NCBI RefSeq assembly: GCF_009828105.1
Contig: NZ_WTYQ01000001.1
Location: forward strand, 62,001-126,000
DNA: 64,000 nt
DNA from: Altericroceibacterium indicum
GTDB lineage: Bacteria > Pseudomonadota > Alphaproteobacteria > Sphingomonadales > Sphingomonadaceae
Reading direction: 5' to 3'
The notes below the pieces were generated by a model, which worked only from the letters and a program-made list of their open reading frames with translations, searched no databases and was not told where the DNA came from. The position numbers and the translations under genes were made by a program. Every line of letters starts with the position of its first letter. The first letter of the stretch is position 1. Positions 9,446 through 17,827 of the stretch are shown in pieces.

Positions 9446-10018
9446 ATGGCAACCGCTTCACTGCATCAGAAAAACCGCCGCTTTGCGATTCTGTTTGCCG
9501 GTGTGGCGCTGGGCATGTTGGGGCTGGGTTATGCAGCGGTGCCGCTTTACCAGATGTTCTGTTCGGTAACCGGCTTTGGCGGGACCACGCAGCGGGCAAC
9601 GCAAGGCGATGCAGACCTGGCGGCGCAATTTGCCAAAAGCGGGGCAGGCCATACGATTTCAGTGCGTTTCGATGCCAATGTCGAACGCAATATGCCGTGG
9701 GATTTCAAGCCCGTGCAGGTCAAGGATACGGTGACGATCGGCCAGCGCGATATTGCTGTGTTCACCGCGCGTAACAATTCGGACAAGCCGATTACCGGCA
9801 CCGCCACTTTCAATGTCGAGCCGGAGCAGACCGGGGCCTATTTCAACAAGATTCAGTGCTTCTGCTTTACCGAACAGACGTTGCAGCCGGGGCAGGAAGT
9901 TCGGATGCCGGTGCTTTATTATATTGATCCTGCCATTCTAAATGATGAGAATGCAAAGGATGTCGAACAGATTACTTTGAGCTATACATTTCACGAGGCA
10001 GAGGACCCGGCTTCCTGA
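9446..10018 (+). CDS. ctaG: Cytochrome c oxidase assembly protein CtaG (Cox11 type)
   Basis: CtaG delivers copper to the CuB site of subunit I. The 190-residue protein has one N-terminal transmembrane helix (FAILFAGVALGMLGLGYAAVPLY) and a periplasmic immunoglobulin-like copper domain. The copper-binding pair is in KIQCFCFTEQTLQPGQ and a further conserved Cys is in LYQMFCSVTGFGG, both Cox11 hallmarks. Located two bases after the short membrane protein and before subunit III, as in other alphaproteobacteria. Confidence 0.95.
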   Translation: MATASLHQKNRRFAILFAGVALGMLGLGYAAVPLYQMFCSVTGFGGTTQRATQGDADLAAQFAKSGAGHTISVRFDANVERNMPWDFKPVQVKDTVTIGQRDIAVFTARNNSDKPITGTATFNVEPEQTGAYFNKIQCFCFTEQTLQPGQEVRMPVLYYIDPAILNDENAKDVEQITLSYTFHEAEDPAS

Positions 10019-10081
10019 GTGATTGAACGATATGTTCAGCCGCCCATTTGGCCGATGCTTGAAAAAACAGGACGGAAAACC

Positions 10082-10906
10082 ATGGCTGGTGCAAAGAACC
10101 ACGATTACCATATTCTACCGCCCGATATCTGGCCATTTATCGGCTCGATGTCCGCCGTGACCTTCACGACCGGGATGGTATTGTTCATGCATGAAATGGC
10201 CATGGCCTGGCTCGTTCTGGGCCTTGGCATTGCTGGCCTGATTGCCACTTTCTTCAGTTGGTTCGGCAAGATCGTCAATGAAGCGGAGGCTGGCTTTCAT
10301 TCGCCGGTGGTGCAGCTCCATTTCCGTTATGGAATGATCTTGTTCATCGCTTCGGAAGTGATGTTCTTTGTCGGCTGGTTCTGGAGCTGGTTCGATTTTG
10401 CCCTGTTCCCCACCAATCTGACCGATGTGATCGGCGGAGTGTGGCCACCCAAGGCAATTGAAGCGGTGATTAACCCGTTTGATCTGCCATTGCTTAACAC
10501 GCTGATCCTGCTGTGTTCTGGCACCACGATCACCTGGGCGCATCACTCCTTGATCCATGGGAACCGCGAAGGGCTGAAGCAGGGCTTGTGGGCGACGATT
10601 GTTCTCGGCCTCGTGTTCAGTTGCATTCAGGCCTATGAATATATGCATGCGCCCTTTGGCTTTGGCGGCAATACCTACAGTTCTGCCTTTTACATGGCGA
10701 CGGGCTTTCACGGCTTCCATGTGATTATCGGCTCGATCTTCCTGATCGTATGCCTGGTGCGTACCTATAAGGGCCACTTCACCCCCCGGCAGCATTTCGG
10801 TTTTGAAGCTGCTGCATGGTATTGGCATTTTGTCGATGTGGTGTGGCTGTTCCTGTTCATCACAGTCTATGTCTGGGGCGGCTGGGGTGCTGAAGTCCAT
10901 GGTTGA
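10082..10906 (+). CDS. ctaE: Cytochrome c oxidase subunit III
   Basis: Subunit III stabilises the oxidase core and influences proton uptake. The 274-residue protein has seven hydrophobic segments and the typical motifs KNHDYHILPPDIWPF at the N-terminus, GMILFIASEVMFFVGWFWSWF, and YWHFVDVVWLFLFITVYVWG at the C-terminus. I chose the ATG at 10082 after an AGGA site; a GTG at 10019 directly after ctaG would add 21 residues unlike the family. Confidence 0.96.
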   Translation: MAGAKNHDYHILPPDIWPFIGSMSAVTFTTGMVLFMHEMAMAWLVLGLGIAGLIATFFSWFGKIVNEAEAGFHSPVVQLHFRYGMILFIASEVMFFVGWFWSWFDFALFPTNLTDVIGGVWPPKAIEAVINPFDLPLLNTLILLCSGTTITWAHHSLIHGNREGLKQGLWATIVLGLVFSCIQAYEYMHAPFGFGGNTYSSAFYMATGFHGFHVIIGSIFLIVCLVRTYKGHFTPRQHFGFEAAAWYWHFVDVVWLFLFITVYVWGGWGAEVHG

Positions 10907-10940
10907 CGCTCTGCCGCATGGCGTGAGCGCATAAGTATTG

Positions 10941-10976
10941 GGGGTGGCCCTGCCGGATTATCGGAAAGGCCACCCC
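10941..10976 (+). other. Stem-loop between ctaE and the SURF1 gene
   Basis: GGGGTGGCC (10941-10949) pairs perfectly with GGCCACCCC (10968-10976) around an 18-base loop. No T run follows. It lies 34 bases after subunit III and 22 before the SURF1 start, where it could reduce read-through or protect the upstream message. Confidence 0.5.
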
Positions 10977-10998
10977 ATTCATTTGGGAAACAGGGCCG

Positions 10999-11574
10999 AT
11001 GATTCGTCGCTTGCCAATTCTGCCGACGCTGATTGTCGCGCTTTGCGTGATGACCATGATCGGGCTGGGCATTTGGCAATTGCAGCGGGCACAATGGAAG
11101 AATGGGCTTCTGCGCCATTATGCTGAAGCAGAAAACTTGCCACCGATTGCCTTCCCCATAAGCCCTGATGCGGTGGAGCCTGCGCTTTATCGCAAGAGCA
11201 CGCTCGATTGCGTAAAGGTGCTGAGCCATGATGCGCTGGCCGGACGGAGCCGTGAAGGCCGGGCTGGCTGGGCGCAATCATCGCGCTGCATTCTGGCTTC
11301 TGGCGGGGAGGCTGATGTGGTGCTTGGCTGGCAGATTGAGCCGAAAATCGGTTCATGGGCAGGCGGGACGGTCAGCGGAATTATCGGGCCGGGGCGTGGG
11401 CATGAAGCGCGATTGATTGCAGACCCGCCACAGGCAGGGCTTGAAGCCAATGCACTGCCTGATCCGGGTGATTTGCCCAACAATCACCTGTCTTATGCCG
11501 TGCAATGGTTCTTCTTCGCGGCAACGGCGGTGGTGATCTACATTCTCGCGCTGCGGAAGAAGCTGCGGCCATAG
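10999..11574 (+). CDS. SURF1 family cytochrome oxidase biogenesis protein
   Basis: SURF1/Shy1 proteins help insert heme A into subunit I. The 191-residue protein has the two helices expected at its ends: PILPTLIVALCVMTMIGLGIWQLQRAQWK at the start (GIWQLQR is the family signature) and NNHLSYAVQWFFFAATAVVIYILALRKK at the end. It is rather short for the family because the periplasmic loop is reduced. Last gene of the oxidase cluster, 85 bases before thrC. Confidence 0.9.
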   Translation: MIRRLPILPTLIVALCVMTMIGLGIWQLQRAQWKNGLLRHYAEAENLPPIAFPISPDAVEPALYRKSTLDCVKVLSHDALAGRSREGRAGWAQSSRCILASGGEADVVLGWQIEPKIGSWAGGTVSGIIGPGRGHEARLIADPPQAGLEANALPDPGDLPNNHLSYAVQWFFFAATAVVIYILALRKKLRP

Positions 11575-11658
11575 GATAGGGCAATACTCAAACTTCACGG
11601 GCCAAAACGCGCCATATAGTTGCGTGAAAAGCAGGCTCACGCTAACGGCGCATCCATC

Positions 11659-13059
11659 ATGGACTACATCTCTACACGAGGCAGCGCACCGGCGCTCAAT
11701 TTCGAAGGCGTAACGCTCGCCGGTCTGGCATCTGATGGTGGCCTTTATGTGCCCCGTGAATGGCCGCGCTTTTCGATTGATGAGATCGCGGCGATGAAGG
11801 GCTTGCCCTATGCCGAACTCGCCACGCGGGTGATGATGCCATTTGTGAAGGGAAGCCTGACCGAAGACCAGTTGGCGCGCCTTTGCGCTGATGCCTATGG
11901 CAGCTTTTCGCATGATGCGGTGACCCCGCTCACGCAATTCAATGAACAGCATTGGCTGCTCGAACTGTTCCACGGCCCGACGCTCGCCTTCAAGGATGTG
12001 GCATTGCAATTGCTGGGGCGTCTGTTCGAAGAATTCCTCTCCCGCCGTGATGACCATCTGACGATTGTCGGCGCGACCAGCGGAGACACTGGCTCGGCGG
12101 CGATTGACGCGGTGGCAGGCCGGGAACGGATTGATGTGTTCATGCTCCATCCCGATGGCCGGGTGAGCGATGTGCAGCGCCGCCAGATGACCACGGTGCT
12201 GGCGCCCAACGTCCATAATATCGCCATTGACGGTAGCTTTGACGATGCGCAGGCGATGGTGAAGCGCATGTTTGGCGATACGGCCATGACCGGGCGTTTC
12301 CGCATCAGTGCGGTCAATTCGATCAACTGGGCGCGGTTGATGGCGCAGGTGGTGTATTATTTTGCCGCTGCGCTTCAGCTTGGCGCGCCCTATCGCAAGG
12401 TCGCCTTCAGCGTGCCGACGGGCAATTTCGGTGATGTGTTTGCCGGTTATGTGGCCGCGCAAATGGGCCTGCCGGTTGAGAAGCTGATCGTGGCGACCAA
12501 TGTAAACGATATTCTCCACCGCGCCTTGTCCAATGGGGATTATTCCGCCGGGACCGTGACGGCCACCGATGCGCCATCAATGGATATTCAGGTCAGCTCC
12601 AATTTTGAACGCCTGCTGTTTCTGGAAGGGAGCCGCGATGGTCTGGCTCTGGCCGATCAGATGAGCGGGTTTGAAAAGACCAGGGCGATGCGGCTCACCA
12701 ATGCGCAGCGCGAAGGATCAGCCGCGCTCTTCACCAGTGCGCGGGCGGATCGCTCTGACATGCAGAATGCGATGCATTGGGCAGCGGAAAAATGCGGCGA
12801 GATCATCGATCCGCATACTTCTATCGGCCTCCATGCCGCGCGGGCCGCAGGCATTGATTCGTCCATTCCCGTGGTGACACTGGCCACCGCCCATCCGGCC
12901 AAATTCCCCGATGCAGTGGAATCGGCCACCGGCCAGCGCCCGCATCTGCCAGCGCGTGTGGGGGATCTGTTCGAACGCGAAGAGCGCTATGATCGCCTGC
13001 CCGGTGATTATGACGCCATTGCCCAATATGTCGCGGAACGCGCGACCCCGTCAGCCTGA
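11659..13059 (+). CDS. thrC: Threonine synthase
   Basis: ThrC converts O-phosphohomoserine to threonine with pyridoxal phosphate. The 466-residue protein starts MDYISTRGSAP, typical of the longer proteobacterial form. The PLP lysine is in HGPTLAFKDVALQ (near residue 112), and GATSGDTGSAAIDA forms the phosphate-binding loop. I chose the ATG at 11659 since the first 13 residues of a longer frame match nothing. The TGA overlaps the ATG of the following methyltransferase gene by one base. Confidence 0.96.
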   Translation: MDYISTRGSAPALNFEGVTLAGLASDGGLYVPREWPRFSIDEIAAMKGLPYAELATRVMMPFVKGSLTEDQLARLCADAYGSFSHDAVTPLTQFNEQHWLLELFHGPTLAFKDVALQLLGRLFEEFLSRRDDHLTIVGATSGDTGSAAIDAVAGRERIDVFMLHPDGRVSDVQRRQMTTVLAPNVHNIAIDGSFDDAQAMVKRMFGDTAMTGRFRISAVNSINWARLMAQVVYYFAAALQLGAPYRKVAFSVPTGNFGDVFAGYVAAQMGLPVEKLIVATNVNDILHRALSNGDYSAGTVTATDAPSMDIQVSSNFERLLFLEGSRDGLALADQMSGFEKTRAMRLTNAQREGSAALFTSARADRSDMQNAMHWAAEKCGEIIDPHTSIGLHAARAAGIDSSIPVVTLATAHPAKFPDAVESATGQRPHLPARVGDLFEREERYDRLPGDYDAIAQYVAERATPSA

Positions 13060-13952
13060 TGGCAGAGCTGGTTCAACAGCCGATCCTGCTCGAAGGGCAG
13101 GGCTGGGCCGATTATGGCCTGGTGGATAGTGGCCATGGCCGCAAGCTGGAACGCTATGGCCCCTATCGCTTTATTCGCCCCGAAGCGCAGGCTTTATGGA
13201 GCCCGCGCCTCGCGGAAAGCGAATGGGAGGCGCATGGCGAATTTATTCCCGGTTCGGATGAAGATGGCGGTGGCCGCTGGCATTACAGCAAGCCCGTGCC
13301 CGAAGATGGCTGGGATCTGAACTGGAATGAAGTGTCCTTCACTGCGCAATGCACGCCCTTCCGGCATCTGGGGTTCTTTCCCGATATGTCGCCGGTGTGG
13401 GACTGGATGCGCGCGCAATTGGACGGCAAGACCGATGCCGAAACGCTGAACCTTTTTGGCTATACCGGGGTAGGCACGCTGGCATTGAGCAATAGCGGCT
13501 CTGTCACCCATGTGGATGCGTCGAAGAAATCAGTGGCGCAAGCGCGTGAGAATGCGGAAATTTCCGGCATGGCGGATCGCCCGATCCGCTGGCTGGTGGA
13601 TGATGCAGGCAAATTCACCGCGCGTGAAGTACGGCGTGAAAAGCGTTATGACGGGATCATTCTCGATCCCCCCAAATTCGGGCGTGGTCCCAAGGGGGAA
13701 ACCTGGCGGATTGAAAGCGGGTTGCCGGAATTGGTCGGTGATTGCCGCAAGCTGTTGGATGAAAATAGCCGCTTCCTGTTCCTCACCGTCTATGCGGTGC
13801 GGATGTCCAGCCTCGCGCTGGGCGGTTTGCTGGCTGAAATGTTCCGTGGTGCACCGGGAAAAATCGAACATGGCGATCTGGCGGTGCGTGAAGATGGCGA
13901 AAACGGGCGCTTGTTGCCCACGGCGATTTTCGCCCGCTGGTCCAACAATTGA
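13059..13952 (+). CDS. Class I SAM-dependent RNA methyltransferase (RlmI-like)
   Basis: The 297-residue protein has the Rossmann SAM site at TLNLFGYTGVGTLALSN and the motif IV loop ILDPPKFGRGPKGE, which resembles the DPPxF loop of the RlmI/YccW 23S rRNA cytosine methyltransferases. It lacks an obvious N-terminal PUA domain, so exact target and site are uncertain. The start codon overlaps the thrC stop (TGATGG), so its translation is likely coupled. It is a frequent thrC neighbour in this group from memory. Confidence 0.85.
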   Translation: MAELVQQPILLEGQGWADYGLVDSGHGRKLERYGPYRFIRPEAQALWSPRLAESEWEAHGEFIPGSDEDGGGRWHYSKPVPEDGWDLNWNEVSFTAQCTPFRHLGFFPDMSPVWDWMRAQLDGKTDAETLNLFGYTGVGTLALSNSGSVTHVDASKKSVAQARENAEISGMADRPIRWLVDDAGKFTAREVRREKRYDGIILDPPKFGRGPKGETWRIESGLPELVGDCRKLLDENSRFLFLTVYAVRMSSLALGGLLAEMFRGAPGKIEHGDLAVREDGENGRLLPTAIFARWSNN

Positions 13953-13990
13953 GATAATCGCCAACAGGCGAAATTTTGGGAGAGCCGCAT

Positions 13991-14362
13991 ATGGCTGACA
14001 GTCTGACGCTCGAAATTGCTGATTTCGAACATGATGTGCTGACCGGGATTTATTCCGAAGAAACCGGCAAGCCGCAGCCTTTGCGCTTTACTATCACGGT
14101 CAAGTTCAGGGCGATTGACTATTACGATCCGGAAACTCCGCTGGAAGCCAGCAAGAATTACATGGATCTGAAATTTGCCGCGTCCGATGCTTTTCCGGAA
14201 GGGCTGCATTTCAAGCTGATTGAATCAGTGGCAGATCATGTGTGCAATACGCTGTTCATGCAAGATGAGCGGGTGGAAGCGGTGACAGTGAAGATCGTGA
14301 AGCTGGCGCTCAGCGAAAAGAACGAAAAGATCGGCATTACCCTGCACCGCGACAGGCGCTGA
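13991..14362 (+). CDS. folB: Dihydroneopterin aldolase family protein
   Basis: FolB makes 6-hydroxymethyl-dihydropterin in folate synthesis. The 123-residue product shows the T-fold pattern: LEIADFEHDVLTGIYSEE (N-terminal strand with the conserved Glu), a central DLKFAASDAF, then LIESVADHVCNTLF and VTVKIVKLAL. I chose the ATG at 13991, seven bases after GGGAGAG; a TTG start at 13976 is less likely. It differs enough from model FolB that an epimerase or other T-fold activity cannot be excluded. Confidence 0.8.
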   Translation: MADSLTLEIADFEHDVLTGIYSEETGKPQPLRFTITVKFRAIDYYDPETPLEASKNYMDLKFAASDAFPEGLHFKLIESVADHVCNTLFMQDERVEAVTVKIVKLALSEKNEKIGITLHRDRR

Positions 14363-14367
14363 TTGCC

Positions 14368-14694
14368 ATGACGCAGGCCATCCTGCCGATTACTGATCTG
14401 CCAGCCCAAGCGCTGGATGCCGCTGCCCATTTCCATGCCGAATATCTGCCGCAAGCGCGGGAATTGCTGGAAGGGCCGGTGGATGCGCTGCTGCTGCACT
14501 TCCCGTCTGACGATCCGGCGCAGCGCGGCTGGCAATTGGCCGCAGTGCAATCGCTTGCCCGGATGGCCGCGCCCAAACGGGTGAATGGAATTGCCGGGCC
14601 AGAGCAGCCCTCTGCCGCCGATATTGCCGATTGGCTGGAGGCCGCACCGGGCATTACCGGGCAATTGCTTCGCTTTGGTGGAAACGCTCTGTAG
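14368..14694 (+). CDS. Protein of unknown function between folB and moaA
   Basis: The 108-residue product starts five bases after folB and ends about twenty bases before moaA. Its composition looks like a real gene (GC-rich third positions, no rare codon clusters). The pattern LEGPVDALLLHFPSDDPAQRGWQLAAVQSLARMAAP resembles a fragment of a Rossmann-type domain, but I see no nucleotide-binding Gly motif or catalytic residue. I know of no function. Its place between folate and molybdopterin genes suggests a pterin link, which is inference only. Confidence 0.65.
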   Translation: MTQAILPITDLPAQALDAAAHFHAEYLPQARELLEGPVDALLLHFPSDDPAQRGWQLAAVQSLARMAAPKRVNGIAGPEQPSAADIADWLEAAPGITGQLLRFGGNAL

Positions 14695-14713
14695 TTTAAT
14701 GCATTGTAAGCAC

Positions 14714-15721
14714 ATGAGTTGCGGGACCGGTCCTCTTGTGGATGCCTTCAACCGACGGATCAGCTATCTGCGTCTGTCGGTCACGGATCGTTGTGATCTG
14801 CGTTGCACCTATTGCATGCCTGAAAAGATGCAGTTCCTGCCGCGCAAGGATGTGCTGAGTCTGGAAGAGCTGCACAAGCTCTCGCTCGGCATGATGCAGC
14901 GGGGAATTACCAAGATTCGCCTGACCGGTGGGGAGCCGCTGGTGCGGCGTGACATGATGGACCTCGTGCGCGCCTTGGGCCGCCATGTCGGGCAGGGGTT
15001 GGAAGAGCTGACCCTTACCACCAATGGCACGCGTCTCGCAGAATTTGCTGATGATTTGGCCCGCGCCGGCGTGAAGCGGGTGAATGTCTCGCTCGATACG
15101 CTGGATGCTGAGGTATTTGCTGAACTTTCCCGGCGTGATCGGCTGGAGGCGGTACTGGAGGGTATTGCCGCTGCACGCACGGCAGGCCTGAAGGTGAAGA
15201 TCAACACCGTAGCGCTGAAGGGCGTCAATGAAGCCATGATCCCTCAGATGATCGGCTGGGCACATGGTGAAGGCCATGATCTGACGCTGATCGAAGTGAT
15301 GCCCCTGGGCGATGTCGATGGTGATCGGGTCGATCATTATCTGCCGCTCACTGCGGTGCGTGATGTGCTCGACCAACGCTTCACTCTCACGCCTTCTTCT
15401 GCCACCACTGGCGGCCCGGCGCGCTATTTCGATGTGGAAGAAACCGGCGGACGGGTGGGGCTGATTTCCCCGCTGACCAATAATTTCTGCGCTGGCTGCA
15501 ATCGCATCCGGGTGACGGCCACGGGCCAGCTCTATGCCTGCCTTGGCGGGGCAGAGCGGGTTGATCTGCGCGCTGCCTTGCGTTCGGATGATCCGGATCG
15601 CCAGCTTGAAGCCGCACTCAATGAAGCGATGCGAATTAAGCCCGAAAAACATCATTTTCGCATTGATGAACGTGGCGCCATGCCTGCGCAGCCGCGCCAT
15701 ATGTCGATGACCGGCGGATAG
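14714..15721 (+). CDS. moaA: GTP 3',8-cyclase, molybdenum cofactor synthesis
   Basis: MoaA is the radical SAM enzyme that begins molybdopterin synthesis from GTP. For this start, the SAM-binding cluster is CDLRCTYC (Cys27, Cys31, Cys34) and the C-terminal cluster that binds GTP begins with NNFCAGCNRIRVTATGQLYACLGG. LTGGEPLVRRD and TTNGTRLAEFADDL are further conserved elements. The protein is about 335 residues, a normal length. Another ATG at 14699 would add five residues. The C-terminal GG pair of MoaA (here MTGG) is present. moaD and moaE follow at once. Confidence 0.95.
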   Translation: MSCGTGPLVDAFNRRISYLRLSVTDRCDLRCTYCMPEKMQFLPRKDVLSLEELHKLSLGMMQRGITKIRLTGGEPLVRRDMMDLVRALGRHVGQGLEELTLTTNGTRLAEFADDLARAGVKRVNVSLDTLDAEVFAELSRRDRLEAVLEGIAAARTAGLKVKINTVALKGVNEAMIPQMIGWAHGEGHDLTLIEVMPLGDVDGDRVDHYLPLTAVRDVLDQRFTLTPSSATTGGPARYFDVEETGGRVGLISPLTNNFCAGCNRIRVTATGQLYACLGGAERVDLRAALRSDDPDRQLEAALNEAMRIKPEKHHFRIDERGAMPAQPRHMSMTGG

Positions 15722-15730
15722 GAATTTCCA

Positions 15731-15970
15731 GTGAGCGTTAAAGTGCTGTTCCTTGGGCGGCTGTCTGCAATGGTTGCGCCTGAACGCGATTACCCCGCGC
15801 CGCTTAACTGGCAGTACCTGCTAGATTCGCTCCCCGAAGAGGCGCGCGCGCTGGTGGCGGGCGAAAAAGTGCGCGTGGCGCTGGATGGCGCCTTGCTGGC
15901 CGATAAGACCAGTCTGATTGCGCAAAATGGCGCAGAAGTGGCATTGCTTCCACCCGTGAGTGGAGGCTGA
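15731..15970 (+). CDS. moaD: Molybdopterin synthase sulfur carrier subunit
   Basis: MoaD is the small ubiquitin-like protein that carries the thiocarboxylate used to build the dithiolene of molybdopterin. The 79-residue product ends with LLPPVSGG, the required C-terminal Gly-Gly. The start is GTG at 15731, nine bases after moaA. The N-terminal VKVLFLGRLSAMVAPERDY is a normal MoaD beta strand. The moaE start lies five bases beyond the stop. Confidence 0.93.
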   Translation: MSVKVLFLGRLSAMVAPERDYPAPLNWQYLLDSLPEEARALVAGEKVRVALDGALLADKTSLIAQNGAEVALLPPVSGG

Positions 15971-15974
15971 GCGG

Positions 15975-16436
15975 ATGAAGGATGTCCGGCTGCTTGATAC
16001 GGGCTTTTCGGCAGGAGAAGGCTTGGCACATTTCGCGCAAAAAGTGCCCGATGCTGGCGGCATAGTCAGTTTTGTTGGCAAAGTGCGCGGTGAAGGTGAT
16101 GTCAAAGCGCTCGAACTCTCGCATTATGAACCGCTCACACTGCCCGGAATGGACGCGCTGGCGGACCAGGCTTTGGCACGCTGGGCCTTGGAAGGCCTGA
16201 TGATCTGGCACAGAATCGGTGTGATGCAGCCCGGTGCGCCGATTGTGCTGGTGTCCGCTGCGGCAAAACACCGTCGAGATGCTTTTGAAGCGGCCGATTT
16301 CGTGATGGATCACCTCAAAAGTGATGCGTGGTTCTGGAAACGCGAACGCCGTTCTGACGGCTGGCACTGGATTGAACCGCGCGAACAGGATCATGGCGAT
16401 TTGGCAAGGTGGGACATTCTGCCCAAACAAGATTGA
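15975..16436 (+). CDS. moaE: Molybdopterin synthase catalytic subunit
   Basis: MoaE uses MoaD thiocarboxylate to convert cyclic pyranopterin monophosphate to molybdopterin. The 153-residue product shows GGIVSFVGKVRG, LELSHYEPLTLPGM, WHRIGVMQPGAPIVLVSAAAKHRRDAFEAADFVMDHLK and the C-terminal WFWKRERRSDG with the catalytic Lys and Arg residues of the family. The ATG at 15975 has a GGAGG site within the end of moaD. No moaB, moaC or moeA lies in the window, so the rest of the pathway is encoded elsewhere. Confidence 0.95.
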   Translation: MKDVRLLDTGFSAGEGLAHFAQKVPDAGGIVSFVGKVRGEGDVKALELSHYEPLTLPGMDALADQALARWALEGLMIWHRIGVMQPGAPIVLVSAAAKHRRDAFEAADFVMDHLKSDAWFWKRERRSDGWHWIEPREQDHGDLARWDILPKQD

Positions 16437-16499
16437 CCGGCGTCAAAGAATCATGCCGCGATTCCCGACATTAAGACTGTGACTGGATAGCCGGACCTA

Positions 16500-16648
16500 G
16501 CGAAGCATTATGCGACCTGGCTTCGCGCTCTGCCCGACGCGCTTGCGTCCTTGCAGGGTTTCCGCGCTATCGAGCCAATGCTTTGCGTTTGACTGACGCT
16601 CAGGCATTCTCCCAATATCTCGGGGCTGGTTCGCCAGCCCCTTTTTTT
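16500..16648 (+). ncRNA. Candidate structured small RNA ending in an intrinsic terminator
   Basis: The 185 bases between moaE and the terminator hold no convincing reading frame but are rich in paired arms. GCGAAGC (16500-16506) pairs with GCTTCGC (16520-16526). CTCTGC (16528-16533) pairs with GCAGGG (16553-16558), enclosing GACGC-GCTT-GCGTC (16536-16549). AATGC (16577-16581) pairs with GCATT (16604-16608), enclosing GCGT-N7-ACGC. Alternatively GCGAAGCATT (16500-16509) pairs with AATGCTTTGC (16577-16586), giving a long rod with a bubble. This looks like a small RNA or a structured 3' UTR of moaE. I do not recognise a known family, including SRP, tmRNA, RNase P or 6S. Confidence 0.35.
16622..16648 (+). 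terminator. Strong intrinsic terminator with UUCG loop
   Basis: GGGGCTGG (16622-16629), loop TTCG, CCAGCCCC (16634-16641) and seven T (16642-16648). The T run exists only for plus-strand transcription, so it ends either a long moaE message or the proposed RNA just upstream, not the minus-strand lipoprotein gene. Confidence 0.85.
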
Positions 16649-16660
16649 GAGACGCGATGC

Positions 16661-17182
16661 TTAACGCAGGAGTGCGCCAATCTGGTCGATCACGGAATCT
16701 TCCTGAGCGACCAGAGCCATTACATCATTTCGCGCTGAAGCGAGCGGGCCAAGCTCTTTGGCATTGATCGCCGCATCAACATAGAGCCGGTCCAGATCTG
16801 CCAGAGCAATCATCGCATCGCTGCGACTCGATTCGAGTTCGGACAGGGCAATTTGTGCCACAGCCCATTTTTCACTTCCCTGAGAAGAATTGCGAGCGGC
16901 ATTGGCGGCTTTGCGGGCTGCGGGCACGGCTGCGGTGAATTGGGCGTGGGCTTGCTCGGCGCTTTGGCGAAGGCCTGCAATATTGCTGAGAACATCCGGG
17001 CCGGTTTTGGGCGGAATATAAGGCTCTGCAGCCACAGGTTTCATCGAACCGCTCACCCGTTCTTCCGGTCGGATGGCCAAACTCGGGTATTCTCCGCGAG
17101 GTGTGGCGCAGGCTGATAGCGCGAGCGTGGCACAGCCAGCGGCGATCAGTGGGAACAGCGAGGCTGCATTGCTTTTCATCAT
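16661..17182 (-). CDS. Predicted lipoprotein of unknown function
   Basis: The product of about 173 residues begins with a lipoprotein signal (SLFPLIAAGCATLALSACATP; lipobox LSAC), so it should be anchored in the outer or inner membrane. The mature part is mostly helical, with Ala-rich heptad-like stretches (ARKAANAARN, ALSELESSRSDAMIALADLDRLYVDAAI), suggesting a coiled-coil or helical bundle. I do not recognise a domain. The start is uncertain: two adjacent ATG codons at 17182 and 17179 follow AAGGG very closely, and another at 17194 is possible. Confidence 0.7.
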   Translation of the reverse strand: MMKSNAASLFPLIAAGCATLALSACATPRGEYPSLAIRPEERVSGSMKPVAAEPYIPPKTGPDVLSNIAGLRQSAEQAHAQFTAAVPAARKAANAARNSSQGSEKWAVAQIALSELESSRSDAMIALADLDRLYVDAAINAKELGPLASARNDVMALVAQEDSVIDQIGALLR

Positions 17183-17286
17183 CCCTTGGGCCATAGCCCC
17201 GTCGTCGGCTGCTTTCCAGCACGTGCTTTCGTATCGTGTGTTTTGCAAGAGACCCTGTTTTTTCCATGATTGATGACGCGCTGGCG

Positions 17287-17315
17287 TTGACAACATGGGG
17301 GCTTTCGCTTAACGG
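17287..17315 (+). promoter_or_regulatory. Weak candidate promoter for rplU-rpmA
   Basis: A perfect -35 box TTGACA (17287-17292) is followed after 17 bases by TAACGG, a poor -10 match. The leader would be about 125 bases and would include a small hairpin ACTTC-TTTT-GAAGT (17375-17388). Ribosomal genes need a strong promoter here, but this one is only suggestive. Confidence 0.25.
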
Positions 17316-17442
17316 CAGCCATTCTTCCGGCGCTCTTACAGGGCGCGCGGCGCGTCGCTCTATTATCGGGCATTACTTCTTTTGAAGTGAGGTCAGGTGG
17401 CTCAGGCGGGGCGACAAAGCTTTAGATTGGATGGATGATACC

Positions 17443-17802
17443 ATGTTCGCAGTAGTGCGCACGGGCGGCAAACAATACCGGGTCGCCGCCGGAGACAAGA
17501 TTGCAGTTGAAAAACTGGCTGGTGAAGCTGGTGAAACTGTCACGTTGGGCGATGTCCTTCTGGCAGGCGAAGGTGACAAGCTGGCCGAAGTTGGCAAGGT
17601 CACTGTGTCGGCTGAAATCATCGCGCAGGCGAAGTCCGAAAAGGTCGTCGTCTTCAAGAAGCGTCGCCGCCACAACTACCGCCGCAAGCAGGGCCACCGC
17701 CAGCAGATGACTTTGCTGCGCATTCTGTCCGTTGGTGATTCGAAAGCTGCGTCCAAGAAGGCCGCGCCGAAGAAGACCGCTGAAGCCGCTAGCGCGGAAT
17801 AA
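17443..17802 (+). CDS. rplU: 50S ribosomal protein L21
   Basis: L21 is a large-subunit protein that contacts 23S rRNA. The sequence starts [20 protein letters not shown], the family signature, and includes [21 protein letters not shown] chose the ATG at 17443; an in-frame ATG at 17431 adds four atypical residues. The 120-residue length exceeds the usual ~103 because of an Ala/Lys-rich tail ([17 protein letters not shown]), which is common in alphaproteobacteria. rpmA follows after 25 bases. Confidence 0.97.
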   Translation: MFAVVRTGGKQYRVAAGDKIAVEKLAGEAGETVTLGDVLLAGEGDKLAEVGKVTVSAEIIAQAKSEKVVVFKKRRRHNYRRKQGHRQQMTLLRILSVGDSKAASKKAAPKKTAEAASAE

Positions 17803-17827
17803 GCCGAGAGATTTGGAGTAGTTTGAG

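Noticed and set aside
11353-12519. 388-codon open frame opposite to SURF1 and thrC
   Set aside because: thrC is a clear full-length enzyme on the other strand; the antisense product is His- and Arg-rich and spans two genes.
14590-14713. Possible molybdenum cofactor riboswitch before moaA
   Set aside because: The upstream region is coding for the unknown gene with only about twenty bases free, too short for that riboswitch.
17316-17442. Ribosomal protein leader motif before rplU
   Set aside because: The 125-base leader shows only a small ACTTC-TTTT-GAAGT hairpin, which does not match a known L21 leader element.
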